A DNA stretch of 19,851 nucleotides, from the NCBI GenBank assembly GCA_964431545.1, contig CAYSLC010000096.1, positions 1 to 19,851 of the forward strand, written 5' to 3'. The position numbers and the translations under genes were made by a program. The stretch comes from CAYSLC01 sp964431545 (GTDB lineage: Bacteria > Desulfobacterota > Desulfobacteria > Desulfobacterales > JAABSP01). Numbering within the stretch: position 1 is the stretch's first letter; each line of letters opens with the position of its first letter. The notes under the pieces were generated by a model. It worked only from the letters and a program-made list of their open reading frames with translations. It did no database searches and was not told the DNA's origin. Positions 5,763-14,259 of this stretch are shown here, piece after piece.

Positions 5763-8246
5763 ATGGAAAAACACAAGCAGCATCTCGATTTGAAAAGCAT
5801 CATCCTCGCATTCGGAGTGGCCTTTGCGTCCTTTTATCTCGGAGGTGTCTTGATCATAAGCATCCTGGGCAAAGAAGAGACGGTTTTCTTTTTCAACAGT
5901 CTGCTTCACGGGTTCGATACCGCAGCCATAATAGACATGGATGTTCCGGTATGGGTAACGATTCTCGGTTTTTTCGAGATGTTCATACTGGGATGTATTT
6001 GGGGGGCGATCGTCGGAGGTTCCTATAATCTATTGACACCGAAAAAAGCCACGGCGCATGAAAAACATGGGCCTTCAACCAAAGGGCATGCGGCTCATGG
6101 CAAAGGCAAAGATCACGGAACCCATGATGAGAAACACGATGTAACTCAGGACCGGGATATCCAGGAAGGTAAGGAGAATCAGGCCGGCCATGAATCGGCC
6201 GAACATAGTGAACATGGTGATCACCATGCCCACATGGTAGCGGATTTCAGAAAACGATTTTGGATTTCTCTTCTTCTGACGGTTCCGATATTGCTGCTCT
6301 CCCCCATGCTACAAGGCTTTTTCGGACTTACCGGGATCATTGACTTTCCTTTTGAAATGTATGTGCTCTTCGCCTTTTCGACGGCTGTCTTTTTCTATGG
6401 GGGATATCCGTTCCTAAAGGGTATTTACGATGAGTTGAGGGCGGGCAATCCGGGCATGATGACGCTTATCGGATTGGCCATATCCGTCGCCTACTTTTAC
6501 AGCAGTGCCGTTGTTTTCGGTGTGGATGGCAAAGTCTTCTTCTGGGAACTCGCCACGCTGATCGATATCATGCTCGTGGGGCATTGGATCGAAATGAAGT
6601 CCGTCATGGGCGCTTCACGTGCCCTGGAAGAGCTGGCGAAGCTCATGCCTTCCGAGGCCCACAAGAAAATGGAAGACGGCAGCGTCCGGGACGTTCCCGT
6701 GAGTGAACTCACGCATGGGGATAATGTCCTCATCAAACCCGGGGAAAAGATTCCGGCGGACGGCGAAATCGTGGAAGGGCAATCGTCTGTAAATGAAGCA
6801 ATGATCACCGGGGAATCGAAACCGGTGGCAAAGAGCACAGGCGATATGGTGATCGGCGGAGCAATCAACGGAGAAGGCTCCATTACGGTTGGAGTGCGAA
6901 AAACCGGCGAGGACTCCTATCTCTCCCAGGTCGTGAATCTGGTTCGGGAAGCACAGGAGAGCAAATCGAGATCCCAGGATCTGGCAAACTCCGCCGCCTT
7001 TTGGCTGACGATCATCGCGCTTTCCGCCGGTGCGATCACCCTTGTCATATGGCTGGTGGGGATGAACCGGGAGTTCGAATTCGCACTGGAACGGACCGTC
7101 ACGGTAATGGTGATCACATGCCCCCATGCGTTGGGATTGGCCGTGCCGCTCGTGGTGGCCGTATCAACGGCCATATCCGCATCCCATGGGCTTCTCATAC
7201 GAGACCGGGCCGCTTTCGAAAGGGCCCGAAACCTCCAGGCAATCCTTTTCGACAAAACCGGCACCCTCACCCATGGCAAGTTCGGCGTTACGGAAGTCCT
7301 GCTCCTGAACGGACAAATGGAGGAAAATGAGCTTTTACGATACGCAGCCGCCGTGGAGTCGAATTCGGAGCATCCCATTGCCAAAGGCGTTGTGGAATCG
7401 GCCGAGGATATTCCTTCGGTTTCCGATTTCGATTCCATTCCGGGCAAAGGCGCCCAGGGGAAAGTGGAGGGAAAGGAAGTCAAGGTGGTCAGTCCCGGCT
7501 ACTTGAAAGAAAACGATATTTCCGTAAATGATGATCGTATTGAAAAGCTTAATTCCCAAGGCAAAACGGTCATTTTCGTTTTAATTGACGGTGAGCTGCT
7601 GGGGGCGATCGCCCTAGCCGATATCATCCGTGAAGAATCTAAGGCGGCGATTTCAAGGCTCAAAAGCATGGGAATTCAACCCATGATGCTGACGGGGGAT
7701 AACCGTCAGGTGGCGAAATGGGTGGCGGAAGAACTTGATTTGGAAGAATATTTTGCCGAGGTATTGCCCGAACAAAAAGCCGACAAAGTGAAAGAGGTGC
7801 AGTCCCGCGGTCTGGTGACCGCCATGACGGGTGACGGCGTCAATGACGCACCGGCACTGGCTCAGGCGGACGTGGGAATCGCCATCGGGGCCGGAACGGA
7901 TGTGGCGGTGGAAACGGCGGATATCATTCTGGTCAGGAGCAATCCGCTGGATGCAACGGCGGTGATCGAGCTGGCCAAGGCCACCTATAGAAAAATGGTA
8001 CAAAACCTCATCTGGGCAACGGGGTACAACGCTGTCGCAATCCCTTTGGCGGCGGGGGTGCTTTACACATATGGCATATTGTTGAGCCCGGCAATGGGTG
8101 CGGTCTTGATGTCTCTGAGCACCGTCATTGTCGCCATCAACGCCAGGCTCTTGAAAGTGCCGGAATCGGTGGAAAGTGAAGCGGAAACCGATGAAAATCC
8201 GGGACAGCCCGAAGAAAGCCAAGCTTCCAAAGACAGCTTGGGGTAG
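5763..8246 (+). CDS. copB: CopB-type P1B-ATPase with fused N-terminal DUF5676-like module and His-rich linker
   Basis: This 827-residue P-type metal ATPase carries CPH instead of CPC in the ion pathway (453-455), the mark of the CopB/P1B-3 group linked to copper or silver export. Other motifs are TGE (349-351), DKTGT (497-501), SEHP and TGDGVNDAP. The N-terminus is unusual: residues 1-95 form a two-helix membrane module homologous to the protein encoded just upstream. A hydrophilic linker (about 96-160) follows with roughly 13 histidines, for example 'HSEHGDHHAH' (148-157). Such His-rich N-termini are typical of CopB and probably bind metal. ATG 5763, preceded by AGGTGGA, is preferred over GTG 5754. 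The gene is richer in AT-ending codons than copA, consistent with a different history. It probably forms an operon with the upstream small gene. Confidence 0.9.
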   Translation: MEKHKQHLDLKSIILAFGVAFASFYLGGVLIISILGKEETVFFFNSLLHGFDTAAIIDMDVPVWVTILGFFEMFILGCIWGAIVGGSYNLLTPKKATAHEKHGPSTKGHAAHGKGKDHGTHDEKHDVTQDRDIQEGKENQAGHESAEHSEHGDHHAHMVADFRKRFWISLLLTVPILLLSPMLQGFFGLTGIIDFPFEMYVLFAFSTAVFFYGGYPFLKGIYDELRAGNPGMMTLIGLAISVAYFYSSAVVFGVDGKVFFWELATLIDIMLVGHWIEMKSVMGASRALEELAKLMPSEAHKKMEDGSVRDVPVSELTHGDNVLIKPGEKIPADGEIVEGQSSVNEAMITGESKPVAKSTGDMVIGGAINGEGSITVGVRKTGEDSYLSQVVNLVREAQESKSRSQDLANSAAFWLTIIALSAGAITLVIWLVGMNREFEFALERTVTVMVITCPHALGLAVPLVVAVSTAISASHGLLIRDRAAFERARNLQAILFDKTGTLTHGKFGVTEVLLLNGQMEENELLRYAAAVESNSEHPIAKGVVESAEDIPSVSDFDSIPGKGAQGKVEGKEVKVVSPGYLKENDISVNDDRIEKLNSQGKTVIFVLIDGELLGAIALADIIREESKAAISRLKSMGIQPMMLTGDNRQVAKWVAEELDLEEYFAEVLPEQKADKVKEVQSRGLVTAMTGDGVNDAPALAQADVGIAIGAGTDVAVETADIILVRSNPLDATAVIELAKATYRKMVQNLIWATGYNAVAIPLAAGVLYTYGILLSPAMGAVLMSLSTVIVAINARLLKVPESVESEAETDENPGQPEESQASKDSLG

Positions 8247-8352
8247 GCGAAAAAAAAAGAAAATCGCGGTCATGCAAGTCCGTTCGGACGTCTTCCCGTC
8301 TCCGCGCGGATGATGGGGCCGGGCGGCATGGGAAGACACGGGATGATGGACG

Positions 8353-9282
8353 ATGTCGTGGAAAATGGGTGAGGATGGCGTCCCGGAACCTTGGTCCGGG
8401 GAGGCCGTTCAAAGAGATCCGATGGATGTATGGGATGCTCAGACAATGGCCTATTCGACGATCAAGCGTATCGATGGCGATTCGGATTGGCGGTATTCCA
8501 CGGCTCTGGGCGGCATCCGCGTCGGGGCGCGGAGCCATATCGGCCGGCGTCGGGAAAACCAGGACGAGATTCGCCTTCCGGAGTTTGGGGAGCATCGGCA
8601 CGGGAAGGGCCTTCTATTGGCGGTGGCCGACGGCATGGGTGGTCATTTGGGCGCCTCGGTCGTCGGGCGGATGGCCTGTGAAGGCCTGGGAACGTATTTC
8701 GCGCGGGCTATGCGGGAAACAGGTCGCAAACGCCTTACAGCCTTGACCCGACACTTGACGGAGACGGTATTTCGCATCGACCGGCGGATCCGGATTGCCG
8801 GCGGAAAGGACACGGCCTTGGAGGAGATGGGCACGACCCTCTCCTGTCTGGTTCTGACGGAACGGCACACCATCGTGGCCCATGTGGGGGATTCCAGGAT
8901 CTACCGGCTCCGCGGCAATCATTTGACATGCCTCACCACCGATCACACCTTTGTTCAGGATATGATTTTCGAGGGGGAGGTTGCGCCGGAAAAGGCGGCA
9001 TCCCATCCCCTTCGCCATGTACTGACCCGAGCCGTTGGAACACTGGAGCCTCTCGAGCGGGTGGATACGCGCATCGACCCGCGCCGAAAAGGGGAGCGCT
9101 ATCTGCTGTGCACCGACGGCCTGTACAACGCCATTGAGGACGAGGCGATAACAACCCTGCTCGGGGCGGGGGAGGATGCGGAGCGAGCGGCCGTGGACCT
9201 TGTGTCGAACGCCCTGGAAAACGGTGCCCGGGACAACGCCACGGCCCTGGTGATCATCCCCGGCATCATGACTCCGCCTTGA
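8353..9282 (+). CDS. PP2C-family serine/threonine protein phosphatase
   Basis: This 309-residue cytosolic PPM/PP2C phosphatase would remove phosphate from Ser/Thr residues using two metal ions. All expected motifs are visible: 'RRRENQDE' (65-72), VADGMGG (Asp93), HVGDSRIYR (177-185), CTDGLYN (Asp255) and ARDNAT (Asp294). About 45 residues before the catalytic domain are unassigned. The ATG at 8353 has only a weak ribosome-binding site, and in-frame ATGs at 8365, 8422 and 8446 are alternatives, so the N-terminus is uncertain. The next gene is a Ser/Thr kinase starting 42 bases later, the classic kinase/phosphatase pairing in which the phosphatase reverses the kinase. The CopB gene ends about 105 bases upstream. 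Confidence 0.9.
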   Translation: MSWKMGEDGVPEPWSGEAVQRDPMDVWDAQTMAYSTIKRIDGDSDWRYSTALGGIRVGARSHIGRRRENQDEIRLPEFGEHRHGKGLLLAVADGMGGHLGASVVGRMACEGLGTYFARAMRETGRKRLTALTRHLTETVFRIDRRIRIAGGKDTALEEMGTTLSCLVLTERHTIVAHVGDSRIYRLRGNHLTCLTTDHTFVQDMIFEGEVAPEKAASHPLRHVLTRAVGTLEPLERVDTRIDPRRKGERYLLCTDGLYNAIEDEAITTLLGAGEDAERAAVDLVSNALENGARDNATALVIIPGIMTPP

Positions 9283-9324
9283 GTGATATTGAACGGAAAG
9301 GACCATAAGAGGGCAACGGCACCC

Positions 9325-11145
9325 ATGACAACGGATAAGGAGGCGTGCGACACGAGGCTGTTCGACACCGGGGATGTGATCGACGGCAAATGGGTCCTCA
9401 TCGAGCGGATCGGTGAGGGGGGCATGGGGGTCGTATACCGCGCGCACCAGCTCAACCTGAAGCGGGACGTGGCCATCAAGGTGATCTCCGAGGAGATGCT
9501 GTCGAACCTGGAGGACAATCCCGGGGAGATCGCCACCGCCATGGAGCGGTTCCAACGGGAGGTGCAGACCATGGCCCAGGTGCGCCACGCCAATGTTCTC
9601 CAGATCTACGATTACGGTTCCACCTCGCTGGAAAAAACCGGGCGGACCCAGCAGGTGGAATACATCGCCATGGAGTATATTCCGGGCAACACCTTCCGGT
9701 ACACCATGTCCGATCAGGGCTTCGAGGATGAGACCCAACTGTTGGCGGATTGGCTCCGGAAAGCCTTTCTTCCGGTCCTGGACGGAATGGAGGCCATCCA
9801 CGCCCACGGCATCGTCCACCGGGATATGAAGCCGGAGAACATTCTCATGGACGGCGATGTCCCGAAGATCGCCGATTTCGGCCTGGCCCGCTCCCTGAAG
9901 CTCCGGTGCGTCTCGAATTCCTGGGACGTAAAGGGCACTTGGCCCTACATGGCACCGGAACAGTTCGCCGAATTTCGCAAGGCGGGGATTCCGGCCGATA
10001 TCTATGCCCTCGGCAAGATTCTATACGAGGCGGTGACGGGGAGGCTCGACAAGAGCACGCCACCCTTTAAAAGGGTCTCCCTTGAGGATCCGTCCACCCC
10101 ACTACTGGAAGCCTTGGACCGGGTCATCCGCAAGGCGACGGATGAAGATCCGGAAGTCCGCCACCAGAGCATCTCCGAATTGCGGCGGGACGTGCGAGCC
10201 GCCCTGGAGTCGGTCGCCGCTTCCGGAAGGTACGCCACCGGATCGACATTGTCGTCGACGGCCGTCCGCCGGCTCTCCATCGGCATCGCCGTCGCCATCT
10301 TCGCCGTGGCCGCCATGACGGCCTTCCATCTCTGGGAAGCCTTCCGCCCGGACGCGCCGGCCACCATGGGGGGAGCCGGAGGCGTTCGGGAAAAGCCCGA
10401 TTCGACGGCCGTCGGGAAGGGGGCGGAATTGACGCCCACCCGGCTGGCCTCCGATGGCCGGGAGATGCGGCTGTTGGAGGACCCGGAAGGCGATCGACTG
10501 TTCTACGCGGATACGTCCCTGGTCACCTTCCACCATTATCTCGAATTCCTGAACGAGGCGGCCGGTGATATGTCGGTGGCGGACGGGGTGGTCGATCGGG
10601 ACGGGGCGGTCCTGTTCTACTTCGAGGAAAAGGTTGTCTTTCGGCATGGCCGCTTTCACCTCCTCGACGCCCGATGGGCGCCCCGTCCCGTTACCCGGGT
10701 GACGTGGGAAGGGGCGGTGGCCTATGGGCGCCATTACGGGAAACGCCCCCCGACATTGGAGGAGTGGTCGATCCTCCGGCGGCGGATACCGGAGGCCGTC
10801 GGAACGCCCCGCGCCGCCGGCTCCGGGCCGGATGAGGGCGGGGCAACGACCCATATGGGCTCCGACATGCACGACATGATGGGCGGCTCCGCACCCCCGG
10901 CGCCTGTACCAGCCGGGCCGGCCGGCGGTGTCGCCAAGGAATGGGTGGAACTCCGGGAATCCGGGGAGGTCTCCAGCCGGGTGGCGGCGTGGCCGGACGG
11001 CGGCGGATCCCCGACCCTGCTGCGTCGATATCCCTGGGAGGGGTTCGTGGATGTGGGATTCCGCACGGTGATGGATGTGGATGCCACGAATGGAAATGAG
11101 AGATCGTTTTTGAGACAAGAAGGGTTCCGCCGGCCTCCGATTTGA
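9325..11145 (+). CDS. Membrane Ser/Thr protein kinase with FGE/SUMF1-like extracytoplasmic domain
   Basis: This 606-residue bacterial Hanks-type kinase has an intact catalytic core: glycine loop GEGGMGVVY (30-38), Lys52 in VAIK, HRDMKPEN (165-172, Asp167), DFG (184-186) and APEQ (210-213). A single membrane helix follows (about 317-335). The C-terminal part beyond the membrane has fragments typical of formylglycine-generating-enzyme-like domains: 'PVTRVTWEGAVAYGRHYGKRP' split around 455-474 plus PTLEEW, then KEWVE (538-542) and VGFRTV (577-582). This domain is probably non-catalytic here. Inserted in it is a Met/His stretch 'HMGSDMHDMMGG' (510-521) that may bind metal. ATG 9325 with AAGAGG upstream is preferred to the in-frame GTG 9283, which has no ribosome-binding site. 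It likely shares a transcript with the phosphatase gene before it and the transporter gene after it. Confidence 0.88.
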   Translation: MTTDKEACDTRLFDTGDVIDGKWVLIERIGEGGMGVVYRAHQLNLKRDVAIKVISEEMLSNLEDNPGEIATAMERFQREVQTMAQVRHANVLQIYDYGSTSLEKTGRTQQVEYIAMEYIPGNTFRYTMSDQGFEDETQLLADWLRKAFLPVLDGMEAIHAHGIVHRDMKPENILMDGDVPKIADFGLARSLKLRCVSNSWDVKGTWPYMAPEQFAEFRKAGIPADIYALGKILYEAVTGRLDKSTPPFKRVSLEDPSTPLLEALDRVIRKATDEDPEVRHQSISELRRDVRAALESVAASGRYATGSTLSSTAVRRLSIGIAVAIFAVAAMTAFHLWEAFRPDAPATMGGAGGVREKPDSTAVGKGAELTPTRLASDGREMRLLEDPEGDRLFYADTSLVTFHHYLEFLNEAAGDMSVADGVVDRDGAVLFYFEEKVVFRHGRFHLLDARWAPRPVTRVTWEGAVAYGRHYGKRPPTLEEWSILRRRIPEAVGTPRAAGSGPDEGGATTHMGSDMHDMMGGSAPPAPVPAGPAGGVAKEWVELRESGEVSSRVAAWPDGGGSPTLLRRYPWEGFVDVGFRTVMDVDATNGNERSFLRQEGFRRPPI

Positions 11146-11183
11146 TGCCGGGGGACCTCCGAACAACAAAAAGGGATGGGCGG

Positions 11184-11873
11184 ATGCGCCACATAACAGA
11201 TAACGGTCAACCCACCGGGGCGTTCTCGGTGGATCGCCCCAAACTCTACCGTCAGGCCCTGATGCTGGCCTATATCACGATCTTCTACAACCTCGTCGAG
11301 GGGGTCGTCTCGGTCTTCTTCGGCTTCGACGACGAGACCCTCGCCCTGTTCGGGTTCGGGCTCGATTCCTTTGTGGAGGTGATCTCCGGGATCGGCATCT
11401 GGCACATGACATCCCGATTGAAGGATGCCGGCGACGTGAGTCCGGATAGCTTCGAGCGGAGGGCCCTCCGGACAACGGGGACCGCCTTTTACATCCTGAC
11501 CGTGGGGTTGACGGTCACCGGCCTCCTCAACCTCGCCCGGGGCCACGCGCCGGAGACGACCTTCTGGGGGATCGTGGTGTCCTCGATCTCCATCTTCACC
11601 ATGTGGGCCTTGATCTATTTTAAGATGAAGGTGGGCCGGGCCCTCGGGTCCCAAGCCATCGTGGCCGACGCCAACTGCACCCGGACCTGCATGTACCTCT
11701 CCTTCGCCCTGCTCTTTGCCAGCGCCGGGTACGAGCTGACCGGCATCGGCGGCCTCGATGCCCTGGGCGCCTTCGCCATCGCCTGGTTCGCCTACGGAGA
11801 AGGGAAGGAGTCCTTCGAAAAGGCACGGGGCATCTCCTGCGGCTGCGCCTCGGACGGGGAGGCGTGCTCCTGA
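11184..11873 (+). CDS. CDF-like cation transporter with cysteine-substituted metal site
   Basis: This 229-residue, six-helix membrane protein resembles the transmembrane part of cation diffusion facilitators but lacks the usual C-terminal cytosolic domain. The helix-2 motif 'LDSFVE' aligns with the DxxxD site of YiiP (here Asp61, Glu65). The helix-5 motif 'ADANCTRTC' aligns with ADxxHxxxD, placing Cys165 and Cys169 where His and Asp normally sit. A D/E/C/C site would favour a softer metal than zinc; the substrate is unknown. The tail 'CGCASDGEACS' adds three cysteines. ATG 11184 has AAGGGA six or so bases upstream; starts at 11142/11145 would overlap the kinase stop and lack a ribosome-binding site. 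The gene follows the kinase by 38 bases, and its last 82 bases overlap the convergent histidine-kinase gene. Confidence 0.75.
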   Translation: MRHITDNGQPTGAFSVDRPKLYRQALMLAYITIFYNLVEGVVSVFFGFDDETLALFGFGLDSFVEVISGIGIWHMTSRLKDAGDVSPDSFERRALRTTGTAFYILTVGLTVTGLLNLARGHAPETTFWGIVVSSISIFTMWALIYFKMKVGRALGSQAIVADANCTRTCMYLSFALLFASAGYELTGIGGLDALGAFAIAWFAYGEGKESFEKARGISCGCASDGEACS

Positions 11874-14248
11874 CCCTCCGCCGACACCTGTCCGGCGGGG
11901 CGGCCGTTTAGGGCCCGCCGCACGGCCAGGGCCAGATCCCGTCGCACCACCGGCTTCAGGACCAGCTCCCGGATCCCCATCTCCCGGATCTCCCGCTCCG
12001 AGACCAGGGCGCTGAACCCCGTGCACAGGATGACCGGCAGGTCCGGCCGGGCGGCGAGCATCTCCTGGGCCAACCGGAGTCCGGTCATCTCCGGCATGGT
12101 CATGTCGGTGATCACCAGGTCCACCTGGTCGGGAGCGGCGAGGAAAGCCTTGAGTGCCTCCCGGCTGCTCTCCATGGATCGCGTCTCGTACCCGAGCGAG
12201 GTGAGCATGTAGTCGAGCATCTTTAGGATCTGGGCCTCGTCGTCCACCAGGAGGATCCGTTCCGCCCCACCCGGGGGCCGCTCCCTCTCCACGGCCGGCT
12301 CGGTCGCGGTCCTTTCGATCCGGGGGAGAAAGACATGGAAGGTGGTGCCCGCGCCCGGCCGGCTGACCACCTGAATATCTCCGCCGTAGGTGTTGACGAT
12401 GCCATGGACCACCGCCAGTCCGAGGCCGGTCCCTTCCCCCGGCCCCTTGGTGGTGAAGTAGGGGTCGAAGACCTGGGCCAGGACGGCGGGTTCCATCCCG
12501 ATCCCGGTGTCCGAGACCGTGAGCAGAACATAGGGTCCCGGCGCAAGGGAGGGGGCGTCGGTTCGGCCCTCGGGGGGGATCTCCATCTCCGAGAGGCTCA
12601 CCTCCAGGACGCCGCCGCTCTCCCGCATGGCGTGGTAGGCGTTGGTGCACAGGTTCATCACGATCTGATGGACACGGGTGGGATCGCCCAGGATGGGGCC
12701 GCACCGGTCGTCGATCTTTCGGCGGATGGTGATGGTGGCGGGAAGGGAGGAGCGAAGGAGTTTCAACGCCTCCTTGATCACCAACTGGGTCTGGAGGGGC
12801 TGGCGCTCCTCCTCCCCCTGGCGGCTGAAGGCGAGGATCTGGGCCACCAGCTCCTTGGCCCGGTGGCATCCCCGGAGGACTTCACCCAGGTTCTTTTTCG
12901 CCTTGGACTCTTCCGGCACCAGATCGTGGGTCATCTCGGTATAGCCGATGATGGGAAAGAGAATGTTGTTGAAATCGTGGGCGATCCCCCCGGCCAGGGT
13001 GCCGATGGCCTCCATCTTCTGGGCCTGCCGGAGCTGTTCCTCCAGGCGCTTTTGTTCCGTGACGTCCACGAAAATGGTGGCGAACAGGCCGAATCCGGGG
13101 CTATAGGCGGTTACATCGAAATGGCGCTCCAGGGGGGCCGAGTATCGTTCGAACCGGACCGAGGCGCCCCTCAGGGCCACCTCTCCGAAGATCTCGATCC
13201 ATTCCGGCTCCAGCCCCGGAAGGATCTCCCCGGCCCGCTTTCCCACCACGTCGGCATGGGCGAGGCCGGTCATCTCTCCGAAGGCCGGGTTGACCTCCAT
13301 GAACCGGTAGTCGGCCGGAGTCCCGTCGTCGCCCCGGATGATCTCGTGGAGGGCGAACCCGTCGTGCATGGTGTTGAAGAGCGTCCGGTAGCGGTCCTCG
13401 CTCGCCCGAAGGTCGTCCAGGGCCTGTTCCAGATGTTCGGTCTGCACGCGCACCCGGTCCTCGAGTTCCCGTTGCCAGGAACGCCGGCGTTCCTTGTGGG
13501 TCTGGATCGACCGGGACATGGTCTCCATGCTCCGGGCCAGCCGTCCCAGTTCGTCCGAGGACCGGACCGGTATATTCGCCGCGGCGCCGTCCCTGGCGAT
13601 GGCCTCCGCCGCCCGGGTCAGGGCGGTGACTGGGCGGACGAAGAAGTGGTGGAGGACCAGGAGGATCAGCCCGATCGCGGCCACGGCGCAGAATCCGGCC
13701 ATCCCCAGCGTCGCCAGGCGGATCTGGCCCTGGGCGGCGTGGACCACATCGTCGGACATGGAAAAGAAGACCACCCATCCCCAGGGATCGAAACGCCGGG
13801 CCGCGTAAACGTAATGGCCGGAGATGCCGGCATGGTGCCCGCGGACCGCCGAGGCCTCGCCCCCGGCCACGGAGAGGGCGATCCCGCGCCATTGCTTCTC
13901 CATGAGTTCCGCCGGCATATCCAGCCCACGGAAGACCAGCCGGCCCCGGCGGTCCATGGCGAAGATGTGGGCCGATTGCTTCAACTGGAACTTGTCGGCC
14001 GCCGCGGCCGCCTGTTTCTGGTATTCGGCCACGTAGGAGGGGACCGCGTCCAGGCCGTTTTGGACGAGAACCTGGTGGAGCGGCGCCACCTGATCGTCGA
14101 TGTAGAGGTCCAGGATCGTCTCGATATAGCGAAAGGTCGATTCATGGATCCCCTGTTCCGCCCGGTGGGTCACCCAGAAGCCGAGGGCGAAGATCGAGCC
14201 GATCACCAGGGGGAGAACGGCGGCGGTCACTTTGGTCTGAAGGCGCAT
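11792..14248 (-). CDS. Hybrid sensor histidine kinase with HAMP, PAS and receiver domains
   Basis: This 818-residue membrane sensor reads, in order: membrane helix (about 8-26), a periplasmic Cache-like sensor region (about 30-178), a second helix (about 180-200) and HAMP (about 201-255). A coiled coil (about 255-285) and PAS (about 285-400) follow. The HisKA region has AGGIAHDFNN (phospho-His424), and the ATPase domain has N531/N535, DTGIGM (580-585) and GTGLGL (606-611). A C-terminal receiver has acidic pair D669/D670, phosphoacceptor Asp715, Thr743 and Lys765. It would autophosphorylate and pass phosphate to its own receiver; no separate output regulator lies nearby. The start is 11 bases after the stop of the upstream binding-protein gene, and the ribosome-binding region overlaps that stop (TAGGA), implying translational coupling. 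The last ~40 residues are an unstructured tail overlapping the opposite gene. Confidence 0.92.
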   Translation of the reverse strand: MRLQTKVTAAVLPLVIGSIFALGFWVTHRAEQGIHESTFRYIETILDLYIDDQVAPLHQVLVQNGLDAVPSYVAEYQKQAAAAADKFQLKQSAHIFAMDRRGRLVFRGLDMPAELMEKQWRGIALSVAGGEASAVRGHHAGISGHYVYAARRFDPWGWVVFFSMSDDVVHAAQGQIRLATLGMAGFCAVAAIGLILLVLHHFFVRPVTALTRAAEAIARDGAAANIPVRSSDELGRLARSMETMSRSIQTHKERRRSWQRELEDRVRVQTEHLEQALDDLRASEDRYRTLFNTMHDGFALHEIIRGDDGTPADYRFMEVNPAFGEMTGLAHADVVGKRAGEILPGLEPEWIEIFGEVALRGASVRFERYSAPLERHFDVTAYSPGFGLFATIFVDVTEQKRLEEQLRQAQKMEAIGTLAGGIAHDFNNILFPIIGYTEMTHDLVPEESKAKKNLGEVLRGCHRAKELVAQILAFSRQGEEERQPLQTQLVIKEALKLLRSSLPATITIRRKIDDRCGPILGDPTRVHQIVMNLCTNAYHAMRESGGVLEVSLSEMEIPPEGRTDAPSLAPGPYVLLTVSDTGIGMEPAVLAQVFDPYFTTKGPGEGTGLGLAVVHGIVNTYGGDIQVVSRPGAGTTFHVFLPRIERTATEPAVERERPPGGAERILLVDDEAQILKMLDYMLTSLGYETRSMESSREALKAFLAAPDQVDLVITDMTMPEMTGLRLAQEMLAARPDLPVILCTGFSALVSEREIREMGIRELVLKPVVRRDLALAVRRALNGRPAGQVSAEGQEHASPSEAQPQEMPRAFSKDSFPSP

Positions 14249-14259
14249 GGTCGTCGATC

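Noticed and set aside
10734..12869. 711-codon minus-strand open frame
   Set aside because: It overlaps the kinase, the CDF-like gene and the true minus-strand histidine kinase in a different frame; Pro/Gly/Arg-rich and typical of high-GC shadow frames.
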